A stretch of DNA of 34,652 nucleotides from Candidatus Gastranaerophilales bacterium (GTDB lineage Bacteria > Cyanobacteriota > Vampirovibrionia > Gastranaerophilales > Gastranaerophilaceae), in assembly GCA_944323165.1 (NCBI GenBank), contig CALURK010000017.1, positions 1 through 34,652 of the forward strand. The letters are read 5' to 3'. The notes below the pieces were generated by a model. The model saw nothing but the letters and a program-made list of their open reading frames with translations. It was not told the origin of the DNA and searched no databases. Below, piece by piece: positions 22,226-29,702 of the stretch. The position numbers and the translations under genes are program-made. How positions within the stretch are numbered: the first letter of the stretch is position 1; every line of letters begins with the position of its first letter.

Positions 22226-23701
22226 TTAACTCCTTTTTCGCTTAAATTTTATTTTTATACCCAATATATACAATATTTTTCTTTCTTCACTAATCCTTTG
22301 TATTGAAAAGATTTTACTAATAAAACTTTTTAGAAAATACAAATTTTTTATCAATATGCTTTTGCAAGATAAATTTTTATTGGTTATAGCAAAATTATTA
22401 AACAAATTATTCAACAAATATCCTTTTACGCAAAAAGGATATTCTTCATCCCTAGCATCATAATCAAAATTTATTCTAGTAATGTGTTCATTAACCTGTA
22501 TAACTTTTCGATATTGAAATTCTACTTCTCGTGAACTAAATAAATACAATATATTTACATCAACATTCCTGAATCTTTTTTTTAACAATTCATAGCCCGT
22601 AATTAAATCTTTATGAGTAATCTCCCTTCTTTCATTCGGAATTTCTATATAGACAAAAAGTATACTCCTACTGGCCTCTATTTGATTTATTAAACGTTTT
22701 ATTCTTCTTTCATACTTTTGTTTTACCCTTGAATAGCTATCCTCTAGAAGTTTGGATAAAGGAAAATCATGATTAAAAACAATTCCTGTTTTTTTATTTT
22801 TGTATATTTTACAAGGAATAGGATTTTCTCTCGTTCCTATAAGCTCCAAATCTTCATAATTCATCCAATCTTTAAAATCATTTGCTATAATTTTTATTCT
22901 GTCTATGAAGTCTGCACCAAATAACCAATCATAAGGATATGAATAATATTGAAGATGAGATTTTCGAAGTGCTTGAGTACAAGAACATCCTGCACCTAAA
23001 GAAATATAAAGATCGTGCTCATTTTTAACTTTACTTTGAATATTCTTGTCAAAATTAAATTTTTTATACTCTTGCATATCATTTTGCTTTATTTTATCGA
23101 AAACTGAAAGTTTACTCGTATTTGAATGTAAATGCTTAACTTCTATATCATAAATTTTGTAGTTGATATACCCATTTTCTACATTCATATTAAATAAATA
23201 ATCATCACCACACCATATTTTCATTTCTTCGGGAATAAAATAAAATTGACTTTTTCTACCAAAAATTGCTGAACCCCAACAATTTTCCCTTACATCTGTC
23301 TGGCATATTTTTATTTCTTGTTCTTTTGGATAATCTACTAATTCATTTTCTTCTGTTTTACGTATACTATCAAGACCTATTAAACCAATAGTATCATTAT
23401 TTTCAAGATTATCTAATATTTGTCCGAAGATATTTTTAGGTAATAAAATATCATCATTTAAAATCCCTATATATTCATATTTACTTTCTTTTACACCATA
23501 ATTCCAAGCAGGATTTACGTATAAATTTGTATTAGGATTTATTATTTTTAACTTAGAAACTTGCGATTTAAAACCACAACCTGTATTATCTATAAGAATT
23601 ATTTCTTCAATATAATCCGACTCAGAAAGTTCATTTAATAATAAATTTAAAATTCTTTTATTTTTTTGCAAAGTCGGTATTACAATAGAAAATTTTGCCA
23701 T
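22226..23701 (-). CDS. GT2 glycosyltransferase fused to DUF1796 papain-like domain
   Basis: The 491-residue product begins with a GT-A glycosyltransferase domain (about 1-200: FSIVIPTLQKN, IILIDNTG, NDD at 82-84 as the metal motif, WCGDDYLF). From about 229 it changes to a DUF1796-type putative papain-like cysteine peptidase domain: LYISLGAGCSC with C239/C241, YPYDWLF, and NHDF with H311 as likely partner. The C-terminus has a short KILYILGIKIKFKRK tail. DUF1796 has no proven activity. It may act on glycans rather than peptides. Start ATG 23701 overlaps the upstream stop (TAATG) with AGGTG as ribosome binding site. Confidence 0.9.
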   Translation of the reverse strand: MAKFSIVIPTLQKNKRILNLLLNELSESDYIEEIILIDNTGCGFKSQVSKLKIINPNTNLYVNPAWNYGVKESKYEYIGILNDDILLPKNIFGQILDNLENNDTIGLIGLDSIRKTEENELVDYPKEQEIKICQTDVRENCWGSAIFGRKSQFYFIPEEMKIWCGDDYLFNMNVENGYINYKIYDIEVKHLHSNTSKLSVFDKIKQNDMQEYKKFNFDKNIQSKVKNEHDLYISLGAGCSCTQALRKSHLQYYSYPYDWLFGADFIDRIKIIANDFKDWMNYEDLELIGTRENPIPCKIYKNKKTGIVFNHDFPLSKLLEDSYSRVKQKYERRIKRLINQIEASRSILFVYIEIPNERREITHKDLITGYELLKKRFRNVDVNILYLFSSREVEFQYRKVIQVNEHITRINFDYDARDEEYPFCVKGYLLNNLFNNFAITNKNLSCKSILIKNLYFLKSFISKIFSIQRISEERKILYILGIKIKFKRKRS

Positions 23702-24555
23702 TACAACACCTTCAAGATTATGAATAATATTAGTATAAATAGTTCTATAATTGCAATAATTAAAAATAAATTAAATAATTTTTTATATTTTCGCATGTTT
23801 TTCCGAACGCTAAATACACGACTATAAAATTTTTCATTATCTTTATATAAATTAAAGTGATTATGAAATATATTTTTTAGAATTTCTTTTTGAGAAAATT
23901 TTGCTATATCAGTCCTAGATGGGTCATTTGTTTTTCTATAATAAAAGAGTTCTTCTTCTATTTTGTAAACTTCAACCCCTTTTTCAATCAAAGAAAGCCA
24001 TAAGTCCCAATCTTCACAACCACAATTCATATTTTCTTTGTAACCACCGCAAGATACAAAGTCTTTTTTTCTAAACATTGCAGAATTGAATATACAATTT
24101 TGAAAAATTATATTGTCCTTATTAAATTCCGGTAGTTTCCATTTTTTATTTTTAACTCCAAAAATTCTTGCATCACAATAAACTATTCCAACCTCTGAAT
24201 TTTCTTCCATTATTTTAACAGCTTTTTCAACATAAGTTTTATCTATAATATCATCTGCATCCAAAGGTAAAATATATTCACCACTACAAGAATTTATAGC
24301 CGTATTTCTTGCAAAACAAACTCCCTTGTGGGTATCCAAGTGAATAAAAGTCATATTCTCAAATTTTTCTGCATAATGTTTCATAACATTTGCACTTTTA
24401 TCTGTAGAGCAATCATCTATACAAATTATTTCAACATTCTGATATGCTTGACCTAAGGCTGATTCTATTGCATCACTAACATATTCACACTGATTGTAAC
24501 AAGGAATTATTATAGAAACCCTCGGTAATACAACTTGATATTCTTGTTTATCCAT
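23701..24555 (-). CDS. GT2-family glycosyltransferase with C-terminal membrane helix
   Basis: The 284-residue product has a standard GT-A fold: VSIIIPCYNQ, ICIDDCSTD, the LDADD metal motif near 98, and CGCEDWDLWLSL. The last 25 residues are a hydrophobic helix that anchors it to the membrane. It likely transfers a sugar onto a surface polysaccharide or lipid-linked glycan; the sugar cannot be told. It heads the minus-strand run GT2, GT2-DUF1796, radical SAM. TATACT lies about 27 bases before ATG 24555, leaving a short leader with only a weak ribosome binding site. Confidence 0.93.
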   Translation of the reverse strand: MDKQEYQVVLPRVSIIIPCYNQCEYVSDAIESALGQAYQNVEIICIDDCSTDKSANVMKHYAEKFENMTFIHLDTHKGVCFARNTAINSCSGEYILPLDADDIIDKTYVEKAVKIMEENSEVGIVYCDARIFGVKNKKWKLPEFNKDNIIFQNCIFNSAMFRKKDFVSCGGYKENMNCGCEDWDLWLSLIEKGVEVYKIEEELFYYRKTNDPSRTDIAKFSQKEILKNIFHNHFNLYKDNEKFYSRVFSVRKNMRKYKKLFNLFLIIAIIELFILILFIILKVL

Positions 24556-24611
24556 AATTAAAATCTCTAATAGTATAAAATCCTATAAATATAATAAAAA
24601 TTTATAATAGC

Positions 24612-24668
24612 ACTATATATTTTATATAGTAATACTCTATTTGTCAATATTTTTTATAGTACAATACT
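24612..24668. promoter_or_regulatory. Candidate operators in the GT2/XRE divergent region
   Basis: The 153-base gap holds a perfect palindrome at 24612-24630 (ACTATATA, three-base loop, TATATAGT). Two related half-palindromic sites follow, AGTA-A-TACT (about 24627-24635) and AGTA-CAA-TACT (about 24658-24668), both inside the longer direct repeat ATAGTA...ATACT-x-TATTT about 31 bases apart. Their position between a regulator and its divergent neighbour suggests binding by the XRE protein. This is inference. Confidence 0.45.
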
Positions 24669-24708
24669 GTATTTATTTTTATTAAATATAAAAGATAATA
24701 TTATTATT

Positions 24709-25032
24709 GTGAAAGATAAAAGTACAATAAAAAAATTATTAGGTCAGAGAATACAAGCGCTTCGTAAATATAATAAATTTACACAAGAAGAACTTGCAGA
24801 AAAAATCGGCATTGGTACTCCTAATATTAGTTATTTTGAAACAGGAAAATTTGCACCATCTTTAGAAACGTTAGAAAAACTTGCAAAAGCACTTAACGTT
24901 GAAATGTATGAATTTTACATGTTCAAACCTTATAAATCTACTGAAGATATAAGAAAAGAATTAGTTGAAGTAATCAACTCCGATGAGAATATTCTAAGAT
25001 TGCTCTATAAATTTTATTTAGCTATTAAATAA
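24709..25032 (+). CDS. XRE-family helix-turn-helix regulator
   Basis: The 107-residue product is a Cro/C1-type HTH (GQRIQALRKYNKFTQEELAEKIGI, NISYFETGKFAPSLETLEKLAKAL) with a short helical C-terminal tail of about 40 residues. It starts at GTG 24709 without a Shine-Dalgarno sequence; TAATAT ends seven bases upstream. The gap to the divergent GT2 gene contains palindromes that could be its operator, so it may regulate the minus-strand glycan run and itself. It stops 11 bases from the convergent typA. Confidence 0.9.
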   Translation: MKDKSTIKKLLGQRIQALRKYNKFTQEELAEKIGIGTPNISYFETGKFAPSLETLEKLAKALNVEMYEFYMFKPYKSTEDIRKELVEVINSDENILRLLYKFYLAIK

Positions 25033-25043
25033 ATTCTTATAAC

Positions 25044-26837
25044 TTAAATGCTCTTAAATTTAACCAAATCTTGTTTTCTCATTCTGATATTTTGAGGAGT
25101 AATTTCTACTAACTCGTCGTCACCTATGTATTCCAGACAATCCTCAAGAGATAATTCCTTATGAGCCTGCAAAGTTACCATAACATCGGCAGTTGCGCTT
25201 CTCATATTGGTTAACTTTTTGGTCTTACAAATATTTACAACGATATCTTGAGGTCTGTTACCTTCACCGATTATCATTCCTCTATAAACTTTTGTTTTAG
25301 GAGTAACAAAGAATACGCCTCTATCTTCGAACTGAGCCAAAGCGTAAGGAATTGCTTCGCCTTGTTCGTGAGCCAAAATTGATCCGCTTCTCTGTTTTGG
25401 AATATCACCCGCATAAGGTTTGTATTCATCAAATGTATGATACATAATACCTTCACCGTGTGTCATACGGATAAATTCTGATCTGAAACCGATTAAGCCT
25501 CTTGCTGGAATAGAAAATTTCATACTTGTTCTAGTTCCGTTGTTTTGCATCTCAAGCATTGTTGCTTTTCTGCCAGAAAGTCTATCTATACAAGAGCCTG
25601 CAAATTCTTCAGGAACATCTACAAGAAGATTTTCAAACGGTTCATACTGCTCGCCGTTAATTTCTTTGTAAATAACTTCCGGCTTAGAAACCTGGAATTC
25701 ATAACCTTCTCTTCTCATCGTTTCGATTAAAATACCAAGGTGTAATTCACCTCTTCCGCTAACTTTGAAGCAATCAGTTGAGTCGGTATCTTCTACACGC
25801 AAGCTTACATTCTTTTCTAATTCATCATACAATCTTTTTCTTAACTGACGAGAAGTAACAAATTTACCCTCCTGACCTGCAAACGGGCTGTCATTAACAG
25901 AAAAATTCATCTGCAAAGTAGGTTCATCAACGTGAATTAGAGGAAGCGGATTTATATTGTTAGGATCACAAAGAGTTTCACCGATATGAATATCAGAAAA
26001 ACCTGCGATACCGACAATATCACCTGCTTCTGATTCTTCAATTTCTACTCTTCCCAAATCCTTAAAACCGAATAATTTTGTAATTTTGCCTCTTTCTACG
26101 CTTCCGTCTGCCTTAACCCAAGCTACTTGATCCTGAGAATGTACTCTTCCGTTTGCAATACGTCCGATTACTATTCTTCCTACGTATTCATTGTAATCAA
26201 GAGTTGTAGCTCTGAATTGGAAAGGTTTATCAGCATCACCAGTCGGCGGTTGAATGTTTTCTATGATACAATCCAAAAGCGGTATCATATCTTTCTTTTC
26301 ATCTTCCAAATGCTTGATTGCAAAACCGTGCAAACTGCTTGCATAAATGTATGGAAAATCTATTAAATCTTCTCTGTCCGTAAGTTCGGTAAACAAATCG
26401 AAAACCTTATCCAAAGTTCCGTCAGGATCTGCAGCAGGTTTATCAATTTTGTTTATTACAACAATAATCTTAATTCCTAATTCCAAAGCCTTTGATAAAA
26501 CAAATCTTGTTTGAGGCATAGGGCCTTCTGCCGCGTCTACAATAAGCAAAGCACCGTCTACCATACCCAAAACACGTTCTACTTCTCCGCCAAAATCCGC
26601 GTGACCTGGGGTGTCTACTACATTTATTTTTGTTCCCTTATAATTTATAGAAATGTTCTTTGATAAAATTGTAATTCCACGCTCACGTTCCAAATCATTA
26701 CTATCCAGAACTCGTTCTTGTACTTGTTGGTTTTCTCTGAATACACCACTTTGTTTTAACATACAATCTACCAAAGTTGTTTTACCGTGGTCAACGTGAG
26801 CTATTATCGCTATATTACGTATATTTTTATTTGTCAT
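25044..26837 (-). CDS. typA: GTP-binding protein TypA/BipA
   Basis: This ribosome-associated translational GTPase helps in ribosome assembly and in stress and surface-related regulation in other bacteria. The 597-residue length is standard. G motifs are IAHVDHGKT near 12-20, RERGITI, DTPGHADF and NKIDKP. The EF-G-like domains II, III and V follow, and the BipA-specific C-terminal domain includes ARGLIGFRSEF and HEQGEAIPYAL. The ATG at 26837 has AGGGAA upstream and a promoter further up. It is a housekeeping gene lying between two halves of the glycan region. Confidence 0.98.
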   Translation of the reverse strand: MTNKNIRNIAIIAHVDHGKTTLVDCMLKQSGVFRENQQVQERVLDSNDLERERGITILSKNISINYKGTKINVVDTPGHADFGGEVERVLGMVDGALLIVDAAEGPMPQTRFVLSKALELGIKIIVVINKIDKPAADPDGTLDKVFDLFTELTDREDLIDFPYIYASSLHGFAIKHLEDEKKDMIPLLDCIIENIQPPTGDADKPFQFRATTLDYNEYVGRIVIGRIANGRVHSQDQVAWVKADGSVERGKITKLFGFKDLGRVEIEESEAGDIVGIAGFSDIHIGETLCDPNNINPLPLIHVDEPTLQMNFSVNDSPFAGQEGKFVTSRQLRKRLYDELEKNVSLRVEDTDSTDCFKVSGRGELHLGILIETMRREGYEFQVSKPEVIYKEINGEQYEPFENLLVDVPEEFAGSCIDRLSGRKATMLEMQNNGTRTSMKFSIPARGLIGFRSEFIRMTHGEGIMYHTFDEYKPYAGDIPKQRSGSILAHEQGEAIPYALAQFEDRGVFFVTPKTKVYRGMIIGEGNRPQDIVVNICKTKKLTNMRSATADVMVTLQAHKELSLEDCLEYIGDDELVEITPQNIRMRKQDLVKFKSI

Positions 26838-26895
26838 ATTTCCATTCCCTATTGTTAGTTTCGTTAATTTCGTCTAGTGTTATTTTTACACTTAT

Positions 26896-26923
26896 ATTTT
26901 ATACAATCAAATTTTAATTTCAA
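26896..26923 (-). promoter_or_regulatory. typA promoter TTGAAA-16-TAAAAT
   Basis: On the minus strand the -35 TTGAAA (26918-26923) and -10 TAAAAT (26896-26901) are 16 bases apart. This gives a leader of about 50 bases that includes a short AGTGT/ACACT stem and the AGGGAA ribosome binding site. Confidence 0.6.
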
Positions 26924-26998
26924 TCATGTTCATATAGAAATATTGATTAATAACTTTTAATGTGTATCATATCTAAAGGAGTATTGAGAGGTTTTAAA

Positions 26999-28102
26999 TT
27001 GAAAAACATTTTTTTTGATTCTTTGATTAATTTTTTTTCCGAGCACTTTTCACGTTGTAAAAAACCTGAAATAAAACAAAATACTTTTATAGTCTGGGAA
27101 CCTTGTTCGCAATCACATTCCGAAGTTGTTCCTGGATTTACAAAATATTTACTCGATTTGGGGTATCACGTATCGGTTATTGTTAATCCGAAAAAATACA
27201 AAGAAGGTTTGTTCTCCAGGTTTGATAATGAAAATATTTCTTTTAATAAATTGTCCAGAAAACAAATCAAAAATTTCCTCAAAAAAGATTCATTAAAAGA
27301 TGTTTCAGGAATTTTGGTTACTACTGTAGGTAAAATTTGCGACAGCATACACTATGAACAATGCTATGATACTTTTAATCCTGATGTTGATAAGTCTAAA
27401 TTGTTCTTTGTCGAACACGAAACTAAATATGCCATTGATGAAGGTACTTGGAATGAAAATTTAATAACTCTGAGAAATATAAATTATAAGGGCGCAAAAT
27501 CTGTCGTTGTTAATCCGCATTATTTCGGAAATGTTAAAATTACTCCTAAAAATAAAGATATTACTAACTTTATTACAATAGGAGCTATTCAAGGTAAGAG
27601 AAAAAATAATGACTTGATTATAAATGCGGTAAAAGAATTACACGATAAAGGGTTTAGAAATTTTAAAGTTACAGTTATCGGAAAAGGACATTTAAAAAAA
27701 CTTCCTAAAGAAATTCAAAAATACTTTGATATCAAAGGCAGATTACCGTTTGATAAAATGTATGAAGAATTGGAAAAAGCTGATTTTATGCTTACTTCTT
27801 ACAATAAAAATAATCCGCAGCATCTTAGGTACAATACGACCGGTACAAGCGGTAATTTCCAATTAGTTTACGGTTTCTTGAAACCTTGTATTATTATAGA
27901 AGATTTTGCTTCTATAAACGGGTTTAATCAGGAAAATAGTATTCTTTATAAAGAAGATTCTGACTTTGCAAAAGCCCTGCAAAAAGGTATTGAAATGTCA
28001 CAAGAAGAATATTCTAATATGCAAAATAAACTTAAAGAATACGAGCAAAAACTTTATAATGACTCACTAAATAATTTAAAAGGACTTATTAATCATGACT
28101 AA
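26999..28102 (+). CDS. GT-B (GT4-like) glycosyltransferase
   Basis: The product (367 residues from this start) has an N-terminal domain with FIVWEPCSQSHSEVVPGFTK and a C-terminal Rossmann half. That half shows ITNFITIGAIQGKRKNNDLI, VIGKG and GRLPFDKMYEELEKADFML, followed by a sugar-binding stretch with GTSGNFQLVYGFLKP. This is the GT4-like pattern of polysaccharide-building enzymes. I chose TTG 26999 because GAGAGG is seven bases upstream and a promoter (TTGATT-16-TATCAT, ending 26970) fits. An in-frame ATG at 26960 would add 13 residues. It overlaps the GT8 gene by eight bases. Confidence 0.88.
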   Translation: MKNIFFDSLINFFSEHFSRCKKPEIKQNTFIVWEPCSQSHSEVVPGFTKYLLDLGYHVSVIVNPKKYKEGLFSRFDNENISFNKLSRKQIKNFLKKDSLKDVSGILVTTVGKICDSIHYEQCYDTFNPDVDKSKLFFVEHETKYAIDEGTWNENLITLRNINYKGAKSVVVNPHYFGNVKITPKNKDITNFITIGAIQGKRKNNDLIINAVKELHDKGFRNFKVTVIGKGHLKKLPKEIQKYFDIKGRLPFDKMYEELEKADFMLTSYNKNNPQHLRYNTTGTSGNFQLVYGFLKPCIIIEDFASINGFNQENSILYKEDSDFAKALQKGIEMSQEEYSNMQNKLKEYEQKLYNDSLNNLKGLINHD

Positions 28103-28988
28103 AATTCCTGTTGTTTTCACGTTTGACAAAAGAATAATTCTGGGCGGAGCAGTTACTATTAAAAGTTTAATTGATAATGCAAAACCTGAAACTTCTTATG
28201 ATATTTACGTTTATCACCCTGATATCTGTGAAAAAGATATAAAAGAATTTGAAAAAATGGTGGAAGGTACTAACCACTCAATTACTTTTGAATACATTTC
28301 TAAAGAAAGATTTAAAGATGCGCCGATTAATAAGGGCGGAAGCTGGACTGAAATTATTTATTATAGGCTTCTAATTCCTGAACTTCTTCCTCAGTATGAC
28401 AAAGTTATTTATGCAGACACTGACGTTTTGTTTAAAGGTGATCTGGAAGATGCTTTTAATATTGATATTTCTGAATACGAGTGCGCAGCTGTTGCTATGG
28501 AATTTAACAACGAAAATATGATATGTCATAAGTATTTTCCTGAAAACAAAAACGAATATACTTATATTTCAAGCTTTATTATCTTTAATTCTAAAAAGAT
28601 GAGAGAAGAAAATTTTGTACAAAGAGTTTTTGAAACTATTAAGAATTTTAACACCAGACTAAAATTCTTCGACTTGGATACTTTGAATATTACTTGTGAT
28701 AAAATTTATAACCTTCCTTATCGTTATGGTGTATTCCAAAGCTTATATTACAGCTCAGATTGGGAAAATTCTAATGAATATAAATTCTTGAAAAACGTTT
28801 ATACAGACGAAACTTTAAAACAGGAAGTTGAAAATGTCGTAATGCTTCATTATGCAGGAAAACCGGGAAAACCTTGGAGAAGAAGACATATTCCTTCTGA
28901 TTACAAAGAATGTATGGATAGCATTCCTAAAAAATTAAAAAGATTTACATTTAGAGATTTAAGAAAAAGATTTTTTAGCAAAGTGTAA
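28095..28988 (+). CDS. GT8-family glycosyltransferase
   Basis: The 297-residue product is a retaining GT-A enzyme of the LgtC/RfaJ/glycogenin type. VVFTFDKRIILGGAVTIKSL is the family's start, YADTDVLF carries the DxD metal motif (108-110), and HYAGKPGKPW near the C-terminus is the GT8 hallmark. A basic tail follows, likely for membrane contact. It probably adds glucose or galactose to a lipopolysaccharide-like or other surface glycan. Translation is likely coupled to the preceding glycosyltransferase through the eight-base overlap. Confidence 0.94.
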   Translation: MTKIPVVFTFDKRIILGGAVTIKSLIDNAKPETSYDIYVYHPDICEKDIKEFEKMVEGTNHSITFEYISKERFKDAPINKGGSWTEIIYYRLLIPELLPQYDKVIYADTDVLFKGDLEDAFNIDISEYECAAVAMEFNNENMICHKYFPENKNEYTYISSFIIFNSKKMREENFVQRVFETIKNFNTRLKFFDLDTLNITCDKIYNLPYRYGVFQSLYYSSDWENSNEYKFLKNVYTDETLKQEVENVVMLHYAGKPGKPWRRRHIPSDYKECMDSIPKKLKRFTFRDLRKRFFSKV

Positions 28989-29086
28989 GCGCTGGACTAA
29001 AGAGATTTTTAACTTATAAGCTTAAATTTTTGGTACAAATGCTAAAACAAGTTTTGTGCTTTGGAGTGAGAAATATTGTAAATATT

Positions 29087-29115
29087 TGTCATTTCGAATT
29101 TATTTCGAAATCTTT
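29087..29115 (-). repeat. Interspersed hairpin repeat, copy 5, with compensated stem
   Basis: This is the inverted copy of the 29-base element. Compared with copy 1, two bases differ and they lie opposite each other in the stem (ATTTCGAA pairing with TTCGAAAT), so pairing is kept. The rest of 28989-29175 shows no gene. Confidence 0.8.
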
Positions 29116-29175
29116 TGATCTTAAGATTAGATACTGAAACCTAATTTAGCATAACGTATAAAACTTGCCCAATTT

Positions 29176-29478
29176 CTACCTTGGAATAATATATCCCCAA
29201 ATAGGCGGCTTATCACAACTTTCTAACAGACATATATATGTAATTCTTATTTTCTTACATTTGGGTATTTTCAAATACCCAACTCCGTATACAATAGATG
29301 AAATAAGACTTTCACCGACCTTTTGTTCATATTTATCTACATGCTCGTCTTTTGAAACAATTTTGACCTTTGTATTGTATTCTTTAGAATACAAATCTTC
29401 AAGATATTCGCTATAACAAGTAGCATTTGCACTTAGGGTAGATAATAGGATTAATGTTAATAAAATAAGCTTTCTCAT
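29176..29478 (-). CDS. Small exported protein of unknown function
   Basis: The 100-residue product has a clear signal peptide (MRKLILL, hydrophobic core, then ANA-TCYS). The mature part has four cysteines (in TCYS, PKCKK, YICLL and ESCDK), which could form two disulphides. SLISSIVYGVGYL is a short hydrophobic stretch. No domain is recognised. It has no Shine-Dalgarno; TATTAT ends seven bases before ATG 29478. It lies alone between glycosyltransferase genes on the opposite strand, and its product may sit in the envelope. Confidence 0.75.
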   Translation of the reverse strand: MRKLILLTLILLSTLSANATCYSEYLEDLYSKEYNTKVKIVSKDEHVDKYEQKVGESLISSIVYGVGYLKIPKCKKIRITYICLLESCDKPPIWGYIIPR

Positions 29479-29485
29479 AGGACAA

Positions 29486-29491
29486 ATAATA
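29486..29491 (-). promoter_or_regulatory. -10-like box of the small exported protein gene (predicted leaderless)
   Basis: TATTAT on the minus strand ends seven bases before ATG 29478, with no Shine-Dalgarno sequence in the interval. Confidence 0.5.
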
Positions 29492-29702
29492 ACACAAATT
29501 ATTCAAAGATAGAATGTCCAATTGTTGAAATAGTTGGATATAAGATATTCACTCCATTTCAAAACCCTGTATTGATTTTACTCCGCACTCCACTTAAAAG
29601 GAGGAAAAATTTAGTAAAATATTCTTATATTTAAAAACTTGTTCAAAATAACAAATAAAAGTACAAAATCAGGCGATATCATGCTAAAATATTAAAGACT
29701 TT

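Noticed and set aside
29597-29604. Strong Shine-Dalgarno-like AAAGGAGG upstream of the capsule-type glycosyltransferase
   Set aside because: No start codon or open frame follows at a usable distance. It may be a gene remnant, but nothing supports a call.
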